From Bacteroidia bacterium (GTDB taxonomy: Bacteria > Bacteroidota > Bacteroidia > NS11-12g > UBA9320), in contig JABDQY010000110.1 in NCBI GenBank assembly GCA_013042025.1, forward strand, positions 1 to 13,088: a DNA stretch of 13,088 bases. The letters run 5' to 3'. This document shows positions 1 to 6,315 of the stretch, in pieces; position 1 is the first letter of the stretch; every line of letters begins with the position of its first letter. The notes beneath the pieces were generated by a model, which was not told the DNA's origin, searched no databases, and saw only the letters and a program-made list of their open reading frames with translations. A program made the position numbers and the translations under genes.

Positions 1-357
1 GCTTAATTTCATACCTCCAACATCCTTAGAATTCCAAAGACCACAAATTTCAAAAGGAGATAGTGATAATAAACTTTTCATATATTCGAGAATTCTGTCA
101 TCCAATGGCAAAATTGCCTCTTCCAAAGGAACAAGAAAGTCTTTTCTCTTTTTAACAAACCTTAGTCCTCCAACAGGCTTGTTTCCAATTTTTGCTAATA
201 CTACATACGTGTCGGTATCATTGTGCCATCTTGTTTGGTTGCTTTTAAAATGTTCATATCCATGTTCTTTTAAAACATTACGATGACCTAGTGTAAATTC
301 TTCACACAATTTCAAGTTATCGACAGCCCAAAATCCTTGAACATTACACTCCGTCAT
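1..357 (-). CDS. GNAT/LuxI-FeeM-like N-acyltransferase, partial (N-terminal 119 residues)
   Basis: The reading frame opens at ATG 357-355 and stays open to the left edge, so only the first 119 residues are visible. The pattern resembles the acyl-homoserine-lactone synthase / N-acyl amino acid synthase (FeeM) branch of GNAT acyltransferases: R26, W44, an acidic pair D47 and D49 in HNDTDTYVV, VGGLRF with R66, PLEE with E79, and a later EICGLWNSK block near 104-111. Enzymes of this type move an acyl chain from acyl-ACP or acyl-CoA onto an amino-containing acceptor. The start codon overlaps the stop of the upstream ThiF-like gene as ATGA, which implies co-transcription and probable translational coupling. 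The acyl donor and acceptor cannot be read from the sequence, and the C-terminal half is outside the window. A general GNAT acetyltransferase remains possible. Confidence 0.62.
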   Translation of the reverse strand, partial: MTECNVQGFWAVDNLKLCEEFTLGHRNVLKEHGYEHFKSNQTRWHNDTDTYVVLAKIGNKPVGGLRFVKKRKDFLVPLEEAILPLDDRILEYMKSLLSLSPFEICGLWNSKDVGGMKLS

Positions 358-1442
358 TTATTAATTTGAATTAACTGATAATCTACAAATCTTCTTAACC
401 CTAAATAGAGTCTATCGCTTTCATTTAGCTCTTTTAGTAAAATCATTCTAGCAATTGCTGCAGATATTGCACCGCCATAAATAACCTCGCTGCTGGTCTG
501 TGGCCATGACCTTATTGATTTACCAATCTCTGGAATAGATTGTTTCATCCTATCAGAGATTTTAGATACCTCTAGAATTGAAGATAAAATCTCTGTTTTG
601 TCTTCAATTGTATTTGCTTTATATGCGTGCTGTAATAAATCTTTATTCAACCTCCCATGGAAAATTTCACGATCTGGTTCTGTATCAAATCGCTCTATAT
701 CAACAATGCAATTATCGTTTGTCTCCATAATAACAGGAACACCAAATTCCTTAGCGACTAATCTTGAATCAATTTTTATAGCAATATCATCGCACTCTTC
801 TATAAACAAGTCAAGTAAACCATCATTGGAAAAGAAGCTTTCTAAATTTTTCTTATTTAACCCTTCTGTGAAACAAGTCACTTTAATATACGGATCAATC
901 TCCGCAATTTCCCTTGCTGCTGCAACTGATTTGTTAAGACCCATTTCCACTAGCGGTGCATTTATTCTGTTCAAATTAGACAACTCAATTGAATCAAAAT
1001 CTGCTAATCGAATTTCCCCAGCAATTCGTTCAAGTGCAATGGTCTGAGCAACCGATCTTCCGACTGAAAGTCCAGCAATGCCAATTTTCTTTGTACTTAG
1101 AATATCCTGCTCTTCTTGCGTAATCTTATATTTATTACGATTTGTTCGAACTTCAATAAACTCTTCCTCATCCAATATGTGAATCAATTGATTCTTCCAG
1201 GAATAATACACCCAAACACCATACTTCTTTTTGGTTAACCCAGAATCTTTTAGTTTTTGCTCAACTAAACCCTTCTTTATTACCTCTTCTTTAGATAGAC
1301 TTGGATTTCTACACAATAAAAATTCAAGTAATTGATTGTCAATGGTATCAAAAACCTGAGCATTCTTGTCCTTCACTAGAGCACTATATTGCTCATGTTC
1401 CTCATCCTTGTATATCCTAAAAAACAGCGGTTTATAATCCAT
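354..1442 (-). CDS. ThiF/E1-like adenylating enzyme (Rv1355c-like), stand-alone
   Basis: This 362-residue protein carries a ThiF/MoeB/E1 Rossmann domain from about residue 118 to 335. Visible landmarks are the degenerate nucleotide loop GIAGLSVG (121-128), LADFD (D148, D150), SNLNR with R159, and K171. These match the ATP-binding and adenylation residues of E1-like enzymes, which activate a carboxylate as an acyl-adenylate. The segment ETNDNCIVDIERFD (241-253) and the C-terminal SSEVIYGGAISAAIARM block recall the ThiF half of Rv1355c/MoeY-type proteins, which as I remember them continue into a nitroreductase domain; that domain is absent here. I see no CxxC zinc pair and no obvious catalytic cysteine loop, though C245 is a weak candidate. 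Residues 1-115 form a family-specific N-terminal region. The gene overlaps the acyltransferase downstream, so the two probably act together. The substrate is unknown. Confidence 0.75.
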   Translation of the reverse strand: MDYKPLFFRIYKDEEHEQYSALVKDKNAQVFDTIDNQLLEFLLCRNPSLSKEEVIKKGLVEQKLKDSGLTKKKYGVWVYYSWKNQLIHILDEEEFIEVRTNRNKYKITQEEQDILSTKKIGIAGLSVGRSVAQTIALERIAGEIRLADFDSIELSNLNRINAPLVEMGLNKSVAAAREIAEIDPYIKVTCFTEGLNKKNLESFFSNDGLLDLFIEECDDIAIKIDSRLVAKEFGVPVIMETNDNCIVDIERFDTEPDREIFHGRLNKDLLQHAYKANTIEDKTEILSSILEVSKISDRMKQSIPEIGKSIRSWPQTSSEVIYGGAISAAIARMILLKELNESDRLYLGLRRFVDYQLIQINK

Positions 1443-1452
1443 AGTAATCCAA

Positions 1453-1460
1453 CAAACTTC
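1453..1460 (-). promoter_or_regulatory. weak -7-like element for the ThiF-like gene
   Basis: On the minus strand this reads GAAGTTTG, one mismatch from the Bacteroidota -7 consensus TAnnTTTG. It lies about 10 bases upstream of the ATG at 1442. No matching -33 TTG is found at the usual spacing, so this is only a candidate. Confidence 0.2.
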
Positions 1461-1481
1461 ATCCTTTTTTTGGGATAATTT

Positions 1482-1511
1482 TTGCAGTTATTAACATTAT
1501 GTGTATATTTG
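1482..1511 (+). promoter_or_regulatory. Bacteroidota-type promoter of the response regulator gene
   Basis: A -33 TTG at 1482-1484 is followed after exactly 19 bases by TATATTTG at 1504-1511, a full match to the Bacteroidota -7 consensus TAnnTTTG. Transcription should begin about 1515-1518, leaving a leader of roughly 20 bases before the ATG at 1536. This is the best complete promoter in the window. Confidence 0.7.
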
Positions 1512-1535
1512 TGTAACTACTATTTATTGATAACC

Positions 1536-2003
1536 ATGGAATTGAACAAAATCATTTCTGTGCTTTACGTCGATGACGAAGCACAAAATCTCACAGCTTT
1601 CAAAGCAAATTTTAGAAAAATTTTCAACGTTTATTTGGCAGAAAGTGCATCTGAAGCACTTGATATCATTAAATCTTCGAAAATTGATGTTGTAATTACT
1701 GACCATATGATGCCAGAAGTATCAGGGGTTGATTTACTAGAAATTTTGAAACGAGACTATCCTCTTATTGGAAGGATATTAATTACCGGATGTAACGACA
1801 TTAACATTGTTATTGAAGCAATTAACCGTTGTGAAGTTTTCCGTTTCTTAACCAAACCTTGGGTAAAAGAAGATTTAACGCAAACAATTGAGGCTTCTTA
1901 CTACGCTAATCAAGAAAAACAACTTGACGACAAAATGAAAGATAAGTTGGTGCAAACAAACCAACAGCTTGAGTTTATGCTTCGTCAAAAACTTATTTCT
2001 TAA
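1536..2003 (+). CDS. stand-alone receiver-domain response regulator
   Basis: This 155-residue protein is a two-component receiver domain with a short C-terminal helix and no DNA-binding or enzymatic output domain. The acidic pocket D13-D14, the phospho-acceptor D56 in VVITDHMMP, the switch residue T84 and K107 in RFLTKPW are all present, so phosphorylation should be possible. The FRFLTKPW ending is typical of receivers in HupR/RpfG-like regulators. Residues from about 125 on are rich in K, Q, E and L and look like an amphipathic, perhaps coiled-coil, tail. The ATG at 1536 is chosen because the frame-extending TTG at 1482 lies inside the promoter, before the predicted transcription start. No kinase gene is visible nearby. 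The protein may act by protein-protein contact with a partner kinase or as a phosphate shuttle. Confidence 0.88.
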   Translation: MELNKIISVLYVDDEAQNLTAFKANFRKIFNVYLAESASEALDIIKSSKIDVVITDHMMPEVSGVDLLEILKRDYPLIGRILITGCNDINIVIEAINRCEVFRFLTKPWVKEDLTQTIEASYYANQEKQLDDKMKDKLVQTNQQLEFMLRQKLIS

Positions 2004-2017
2004 TCAGTAATAAAATA

Positions 2018-2025
2018 TACCTTTG
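2018..2025 (+). promoter_or_regulatory. -7 element (TAnnTTTG) just upstream of pdxA
   Basis: TACCTTTG matches the Bacteroidota -7 consensus and ends 8 bases before the pdxA ATG. Transcription from it would begin at about 2030-2033, giving a leaderless or nearly leaderless mRNA. A clear -33 TTG is not present at 19 bases (TTT at 1996-1998). Confidence 0.45.
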
Positions 2026-2033
2026 TCTATTCT

Positions 2034-3110
2034 ATGAGTGATAAACTGAGAATAGGCATAACTATTGGTGATTATAACGGAATAGGTCCAGAGCTTATTC
2101 TAAAGACTTTATCCAACAAATTAGTCTTAAACTACTGCACACCTGTGGTTTACGGGAACACGTATGTTTTTAAACATTACGCTCAACTTCTTAATATCAA
2201 TCCCATAACCTTTAATATCGTAAAGAAAAAGGAGGATGTGAAAGATGGAGCAGTAAACCTTCGTTTTTGCAACGAAGATAGAATAAACATTACTCCTGGA
2301 GAACCAAGCATTGAAGCAGGAAAATTCGCCTTTGATGCTCTTGAGCTAGCTGTTGAAGATGTAAAGGAAGGAATAATTCAAAATATCTTAACAGCCCCAA
2401 TTGACAAAAAGAGCACCACAGATGCTGGTTTACCCTTTAATGGGCACACCCAATACTTTGCTCAAAAATTTGAGTCAAATGTTCAAATGATTTTGGTAGA
2501 TGACGACCTACGAGTTGCAATGGTTACCGGCCATACTCCTTTAAACTCAGTAAGCTCAGCGTTAACAAGTGAAAAGATAACCGAGAGTATAAAGTCCATG
2601 TATACACATTTGCAATCTGATTTTGGTATAAAAAAGCCAAAGATTGCTGTTCTAGGCCTCAATCCTCATGGCGGAGACAACGGCTTAATGGGTTCAGAAG
2701 AAATTAATCTAATTAAGCCTGTTATTGAAGCATTAAACAAAAATGATGTTATTGCTGTTGGACCATATTCACCTGACGGATTTTTTGGATCCAATAATGT
2801 TAAGAATTTCGATGGTGTCATTGGGATGTACCATGACCAAGTGCTAACACCTTTCAAACAAACATCTTTTGCAAATGGTATTAATTATACAGCAGGTTTG
2901 CCCATTGTAAGAACATCTCCAGACCACGGCACTGCTTACGATATTGCTGGTAAAGGAATCGCCAGCATTTCTTCGTTTGTAGGAGCCCTTTATCTTATCA
3001 ATAAAATTCATCGTAACAGACTGAAGTTTTATGATAGTTCTACCACACCTTTACCATATAAAGATCATCGAAGAGAGAAATTTAGCATAGGAGTTCCTGA
3101 TTTAAATTAA
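2034..3110 (+). CDS. pdxA: 4-hydroxythreonine-4-phosphate dehydrogenase PdxA
   Basis: PdxA oxidises 4-phosphohydroxy-L-threonine with NAD in the DXP-dependent route to pyridoxal 5'-phosphate; the product condenses with deoxyxylulose phosphate on PdxJ. At 358 residues it is slightly longer than the E. coli enzyme. The three divalent-metal histidines are recognisable: H167 in VTGHTPL, H212 in NPHGGD and H267 in MYHDQV. The N-terminal GDYNGIGPE (12-20), substrate-binding GHTQYFA (138-143) and RTSPDHGTAYDIAGKG (293-308) are also family signatures. It is a cytosolic homodimer in characterised members. It precedes the DUF177-rpmF-plsX cluster by about 50 bases that contain a separate promoter, so it can be transcribed alone or read through into that operon. 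No terminator is visible after it. Confidence 0.95.
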   Translation: MSDKLRIGITIGDYNGIGPELILKTLSNKLVLNYCTPVVYGNTYVFKHYAQLLNINPITFNIVKKKEDVKDGAVNLRFCNEDRINITPGEPSIEAGKFAFDALELAVEDVKEGIIQNILTAPIDKKSTTDAGLPFNGHTQYFAQKFESNVQMILVDDDLRVAMVTGHTPLNSVSSALTSEKITESIKSMYTHLQSDFGIKKPKIAVLGLNPHGGDNGLMGSEEINLIKPVIEALNKNDVIAVGPYSPDGFFGSNNVKNFDGVIGMYHDQVLTPFKQTSFANGINYTAGLPIVRTSPDHGTAYDIAGKGIASISSFVGALYLINKIHRNRLKFYDSSTTPLPYKDHRREKFSIGVPDLN

Positions 3111-3113
3111 TTC

Positions 3114-3146
3114 TTGAACTATTTTCCCAATTAATCCTTACTTTTG
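3114..3146 (+). promoter_or_regulatory. promoter of the DUF177-rpmF-plsX-fabH-accB-accC operon
   Basis: TACTTTTG at 3139-3146 is a full match to the -7 consensus TAnnTTTG. A TTGAAC at 3114-3119 could serve as the -33 element, with a somewhat long 22-base spacing. Predicted transcription begins at about 3151-3153, only 7-9 bases before the GTG start at 3160. Confidence 0.6.
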
Positions 3147-3159
3147 CAGACTTTTTGCG

Positions 3160-3657
3160 GTGAAGCTGTCAGATTTAAATATCGACTTTATAAAATTTAA
3201 AAATGAGAAGGACAGTTTTAACTACAAACTAAATGATACGTTCTTTCACTTAAAGGAGAATAGCTTATTTGACTCTTGTGATATTAATTTACATATTGAG
3301 TGTGAAAAAAGTGATTCAACTATAAAAATTGACTTTGCAATAGATGGATTTATTTCTACCAATTGCGAACGGTGTTTAAAACCAATAAAGATTGCTATTA
3401 AATCTGAATATCAAGAGGTGCTTAAATTAACAGCAAATCTTGAATTACTAGATAGTGAAGAAAACTATCTTCCGGTTAATCACCAAGTCTATAATATTTA
3501 TGACACGGTTTATGAACAAATTTGCTTAACCATGCCAACCAGAAAAATATGCGAAACTTCTCTAAGTAAAGAAAAATGTGAATTAAACTATCAATCTGAA
3601 AACCAGGATAATCCGGTTGATGAACGATGGGCAGAATTAAAAAAATTAATAGAATAA
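3160..3657 (+). CDS. DUF177/YceD family protein, 23S rRNA accumulation protein homologue
   Basis: This 165-residue protein belongs to the DUF177/YceD family, which in E. coli is encoded next to rpmF and is linked to 23S rRNA accumulation; the molecular activity is not settled. Diagnostic features are the internal pair NCERC (C69, C72), a later pair C131 and C140, and the C-terminal DERWAELKKL. The four cysteines could bind a metal, which is inference. The start is a GTG. It is supported because the N-terminal pattern (a short amphipathic strand, then F-x-Y and DTFF) begins there as in relatives, and because it lies just after the predicted transcription start. The stop is 3 bases from rpmF, so the two are tightly coupled. 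Confidence 0.85.
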   Translation: MKLSDLNIDFIKFKNEKDSFNYKLNDTFFHLKENSLFDSCDINLHIECEKSDSTIKIDFAIDGFISTNCERCLKPIKIAIKSEYQEVLKLTANLELLDSEENYLPVNHQVYNIYDTVYEQICLTMPTRKICETSLSKEKCELNYQSENQDNPVDERWAELKKLIE

Positions 3658-3660
3658 AAA

Positions 3661-3846
3661 ATGGCACATCCTAAACGTAAAATCTCCAAAACGAGAAGAG
3701 ACAAAAGAAGAACTCATTACAAATTAGGCAACAGACAATTGCACAGAGATCCATCAACCGGTGAAGTGCATTTGTATCATAGGTTAAATCTTGAAACCGG
3801 AATGTACCGAGGAGTTCAAGTATTAGAACCTAAAACTGCTGAATAA
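3661..3846 (+). CDS. rpmF: 50S ribosomal protein L32
   Basis: The 61-residue basic protein begins MAHPKRKISKTRRDKRRTHY, the classic L32 N terminus, and contains HLYHRL and MYRGVQV near the end, as in other Bacteroidota L32 proteins. It is a small component of the large ribosomal subunit near the peptidyl-transferase region. It has no cysteine at all, so it is of the zinc-independent (C-minus) type. It sits 3 bases after the DUF177 gene and 5 bases before plsX, the widely conserved arrangement linking ribosome production with lipid synthesis. Confidence 0.97.
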   Translation: MAHPKRKISKTRRDKRRTHYKLGNRQLHRDPSTGEVHLYHRLNLETGMYRGVQVLEPKTAE

Positions 3847-3851
3847 TTAAG

Positions 3852-4799
3852 ATGAGAATAGGCATTGATGCCATGGGAGGAGATTTTGCTCCAAACGAAT
3901 GCATTGAAGCGGTTGTCGCAGAGGCTAATCTTGAGAATTGTGATTCTCATTTTTACATCTTTGGCGAACAAGATGCTTTAAGAAGCTATTCTAAAAATCT
4001 AGATCACCCAAATATTACGATTGTTCACACTGGTGAAAGTATCGGAATGAGCGAGCATGCCACAAAGGCTGTTGCTTCTAAAAAAGATGCTAGTATAAAT
4101 GTGGCTATGCATTATCTCGCTACAGATAAAATAGACGCTTTTGCAGGTGCAGGAAATACAGGAGCAATGATGGTTTCGGCACTATACAACATCAAAACTA
4201 TTCCAGGTATTGAACGTCCAGCACTATCTACTGTTCTTCCACAAAGAAGTGGAATTACCGGTGTGCTTCTTGACGTAGGGCTTAACTCAGATGTTAAACC
4301 TGAAACGCTTGCAAAATTTGCAGTTCTAGGAAGCGAATTTGCTAAAGCAGTTTACAATATATCTGACCCAAGAGTTGGATTGTTAAGTATCGGTGAAGAA
4401 AAGGAAAAGGGAAATATTCTTACGAAAGCCGCATTTCCACTATTGGAACAACAAAAAGGAATAAACTTCTTAGGAAACGTTGAGGGTCGTCACCTATTTG
4501 AAGATGTTGCTGATGTAGTTGTTTGCGACGGTTTTACTGGAAATATAATTGTAAAAACATGTGAAGGATTCTTCTATAATCTACTAAAACGTGGAGTGGA
4601 AGATGATTTCTTAAATCGATTCAATTTCGAGAATTACGGCGGTACTCCAATATTAGGAATTAAAAAGCCGGTAATTGTTGGTCATGGTATTTCAAAAGCC
4701 AAGACCTTTAGAAACATGATAAAACTTTCTAAAAATGTGGTAGATTCAAACTTAATTTCTAAAATTGAACTATCATTTTCAGAATCAACAAGTAATTAA
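3852..4799 (+). CDS. plsX: phosphate acyltransferase PlsX
   Basis: PlsX converts acyl-ACP plus phosphate to acyl-phosphate, the donor used by PlsY for the first acylation of glycerol-3-phosphate, so it joins fatty acid synthesis to membrane phospholipid synthesis. The 315-residue length is normal to slightly short for the family. Signatures are the N-terminal GIDAMGGDFAP, the AGNTGAMM loop near 99-106, ERPALSTVLP and the VCDGFTGNI segment near 224-232. It is a cytosolic, peripherally membrane-associated enzyme in characterised species. It lies 5 bases after rpmF and 5 bases before fabH, clearly in one operon. Confidence 0.96.
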   Translation: MRIGIDAMGGDFAPNECIEAVVAEANLENCDSHFYIFGEQDALRSYSKNLDHPNITIVHTGESIGMSEHATKAVASKKDASINVAMHYLATDKIDAFAGAGNTGAMMVSALYNIKTIPGIERPALSTVLPQRSGITGVLLDVGLNSDVKPETLAKFAVLGSEFAKAVYNISDPRVGLLSIGEEKEKGNILTKAAFPLLEQQKGINFLGNVEGRHLFEDVADVVVCDGFTGNIIVKTCEGFFYNLLKRGVEDDFLNRFNFENYGGTPILGIKKPVIVGHGISKAKTFRNMIKLSKNVVDSNLISKIELSFSESTSN

Positions 4800-4804
4800 A
4801 ACGA

Positions 4805-5785
4805 ATGAGAGCAGCTATTACTGCAGTAGGGGGCTATGTCCCAGAAAAAATTCTTACCAATGCCGACCTTGAAAAAATGGTTGACACCAATGATGAGTGG
4901 ATTAGAACCAGAACTGGAATTCGACAACGTCACATTATGGAAGATGGCAAAGCAACTTCAGACATTTGTGTTGAAGCTATTAATCAGATTCTGAAGAAAA
5001 AAAATCTATCTCCAAACGATATTGATTTAATAATAGTAGCAACGGTAACACCAGATCATGTTTTCCCTGCTACGGCTAATATCGTTTCTCATAAAATTGG
5101 AGCAACCAATGCGTTTAGCTATGACATAAGTGCGGCATGTTCTGGTTTCTTATATGGTTTAGAGACAGGTGCTAAATTTGTTGAAAGCGGAAAATACAAG
5201 AAGGTAATAATTTGCGGTGCAGATAAAATGTCAGCAATCATTGATTACCAAGACAGGAACACATGTGTAATCTTTGGTGATGGTGGAGGAGCTGTACTCC
5301 TAGAACCAACTGAAGAAAATGGAATTATCGATAGTATTTTAAAGTCGGATGGTGTTGGAAAAGAGTTCTTGCATCAAAAAGCAGGGGGTTCTCTGCTACC
5401 TCCTTCTCATGAAACAATTGATAAGCGAATGCACTATGTTTATCAAGAAGGGAAAACGGTTTTCAAATTTGCAGTAACTAACATGGCCCAGGTTAGTCGT
5501 GACTTAATGGATAGGAACAATTTGTCAGGAGATGATGTGGATTTTCTCGCAGCTCATCAAGCCAATCTAAGAATAATAGATGCTACTGCAAAACGTATGG
5601 AGCTTGAAAAGGATAAAGTACTAATCAACATCGACAGATATGGTAATACCACTGCTGGTACAATACCTCTTCTTCTTTCAGATTTTGAAGACAAGTTTAA
5701 AAAAGGAGATACAATTATACTTGCGGCCTTTGGTGGTGGATTCACTTGGGGAGCTATTTATCTAAAGTGGGCATATAATTCCTAA
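4805..5785 (+). CDS. fabH: beta-ketoacyl-ACP synthase III FabH
   Basis: FabH performs the first condensation of fatty acid synthesis, joining an acyl-CoA primer to malonyl-ACP; in Bacteroidota branched primers are common, which would explain iso-fatty acids, though specificity cannot be read here. The 326 residues contain the full Cys-His-Asn triad: C112 in ISAACSGF, H251 in AAHQANLR and N281 in YGNTTAG. The N-terminal TNDEWIRTRTGIRQR and the C-terminal FGGGFTWGA are family hallmarks. It follows plsX by 5 bases. A gap of 38 bases separates it from accB, long enough for a weak internal promoter. Confidence 0.97.
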   Translation: MRAAITAVGGYVPEKILTNADLEKMVDTNDEWIRTRTGIRQRHIMEDGKATSDICVEAINQILKKKNLSPNDIDLIIVATVTPDHVFPATANIVSHKIGATNAFSYDISAACSGFLYGLETGAKFVESGKYKKVIICGADKMSAIIDYQDRNTCVIFGDGGGAVLLEPTEENGIIDSILKSDGVGKEFLHQKAGGSLLPPSHETIDKRMHYVYQEGKTVFKFAVTNMAQVSRDLMDRNNLSGDDVDFLAAHQANLRIIDATAKRMELEKDKVLINIDRYGNTTAGTIPLLLSDFEDKFKKGDTIILAAFGGGFTWGAIYLKWAYNS

Positions 5786-5823
5786 ATACACAAATTATAC
5801 TATTTTCGCTAAAGAAATAAATT

Positions 5824-6303
5824 ATGGACTTAAAAGAAATTCAAACCCTAATTAAGTTTATTTCATCTTCTAAAGTAGATGAAGTTGCTATTGAACAAAA
5901 GGATTTCAAAATCAAAATAAGAAGAAATTCACCTGTATTTTCAAAAAAATCCGCACCCGTTGCTGCTCCAGTAGTACCCCAACAAGTTGTTGTTGAAACA
6001 ACCGCCGCAGAGCCTGCTCCAAAGGCAGCTTCGCCTAAAGTTGAAGAGACTCCAGCAAGCACTGCTATAGAGATAAAATCACCTATGATTGGTACATTTT
6101 ATAGAAAATCATCTCCTGACAAACCTTCATTTGTTGAAGTTGGAGATAGCATTGAAAAAGGGCAAGTAATCTGCATCATAGAAGCTATGAAACTATTCAA
6201 TGAAATTGAAGCAGAAGTGAGCGGAAAAATTGTTAAAGTATTGGTAGACGATACAAAACCTGTGGAGTACGACCAGCCACTATTCTTGGTTGAACCTAAT
6301 TAA
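5824..6303 (+). CDS. accB: acetyl-CoA carboxylase biotin carboxyl carrier protein AccB
   Basis: AccB carries biotin for acetyl-CoA carboxylase, which makes malonyl-CoA. The 159-residue protein has a short N-terminal domain (1-38), an Ala/Pro-rich flexible linker (about 42-80) and a C-terminal biotinyl domain. The biotin attachment lysine is K123 in IEAMKLFNE, and the protruding thumb SPMIGTFYRKSSPDKPSF (86-103) typical of ACC-type carriers is present. It is 12 bases upstream of accC, its partner, which carboxylates the biotin. The carboxyltransferase subunits (accA, accD) are not in the window. Confidence 0.97.
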   Translation: MDLKEIQTLIKFISSSKVDEVAIEQKDFKIKIRRNSPVFSKKSAPVAAPVVPQQVVVETTAAEPAPKAASPKVEETPASTAIEIKSPMIGTFYRKSSPDKPSFVEVGDSIEKGQVICIIEAMKLFNEIEAEVSGKIVKVLVDDTKPVEYDQPLFLVEPN

Positions 6304-6315
6304 TCCTATTTTCTT

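Noticed and set aside
598..1047. 149-codon open frame on the plus strand
   Set aside because: It is antisense to the ThiF-like gene, whose E1 motifs are intact; the plus-strand translation has no recognisable domain.
1482..1535. N-terminal extension of the response regulator from TTG 1482
   Set aside because: The TTG is itself the -33 element and lies before the predicted transcription start; the receiver fold begins right after ATG 1536.
5841..6062. Minus-strand frame rich in Ala, Gly and Thr
   Set aside because: It is the complement of the Ala/Pro linker of accB.
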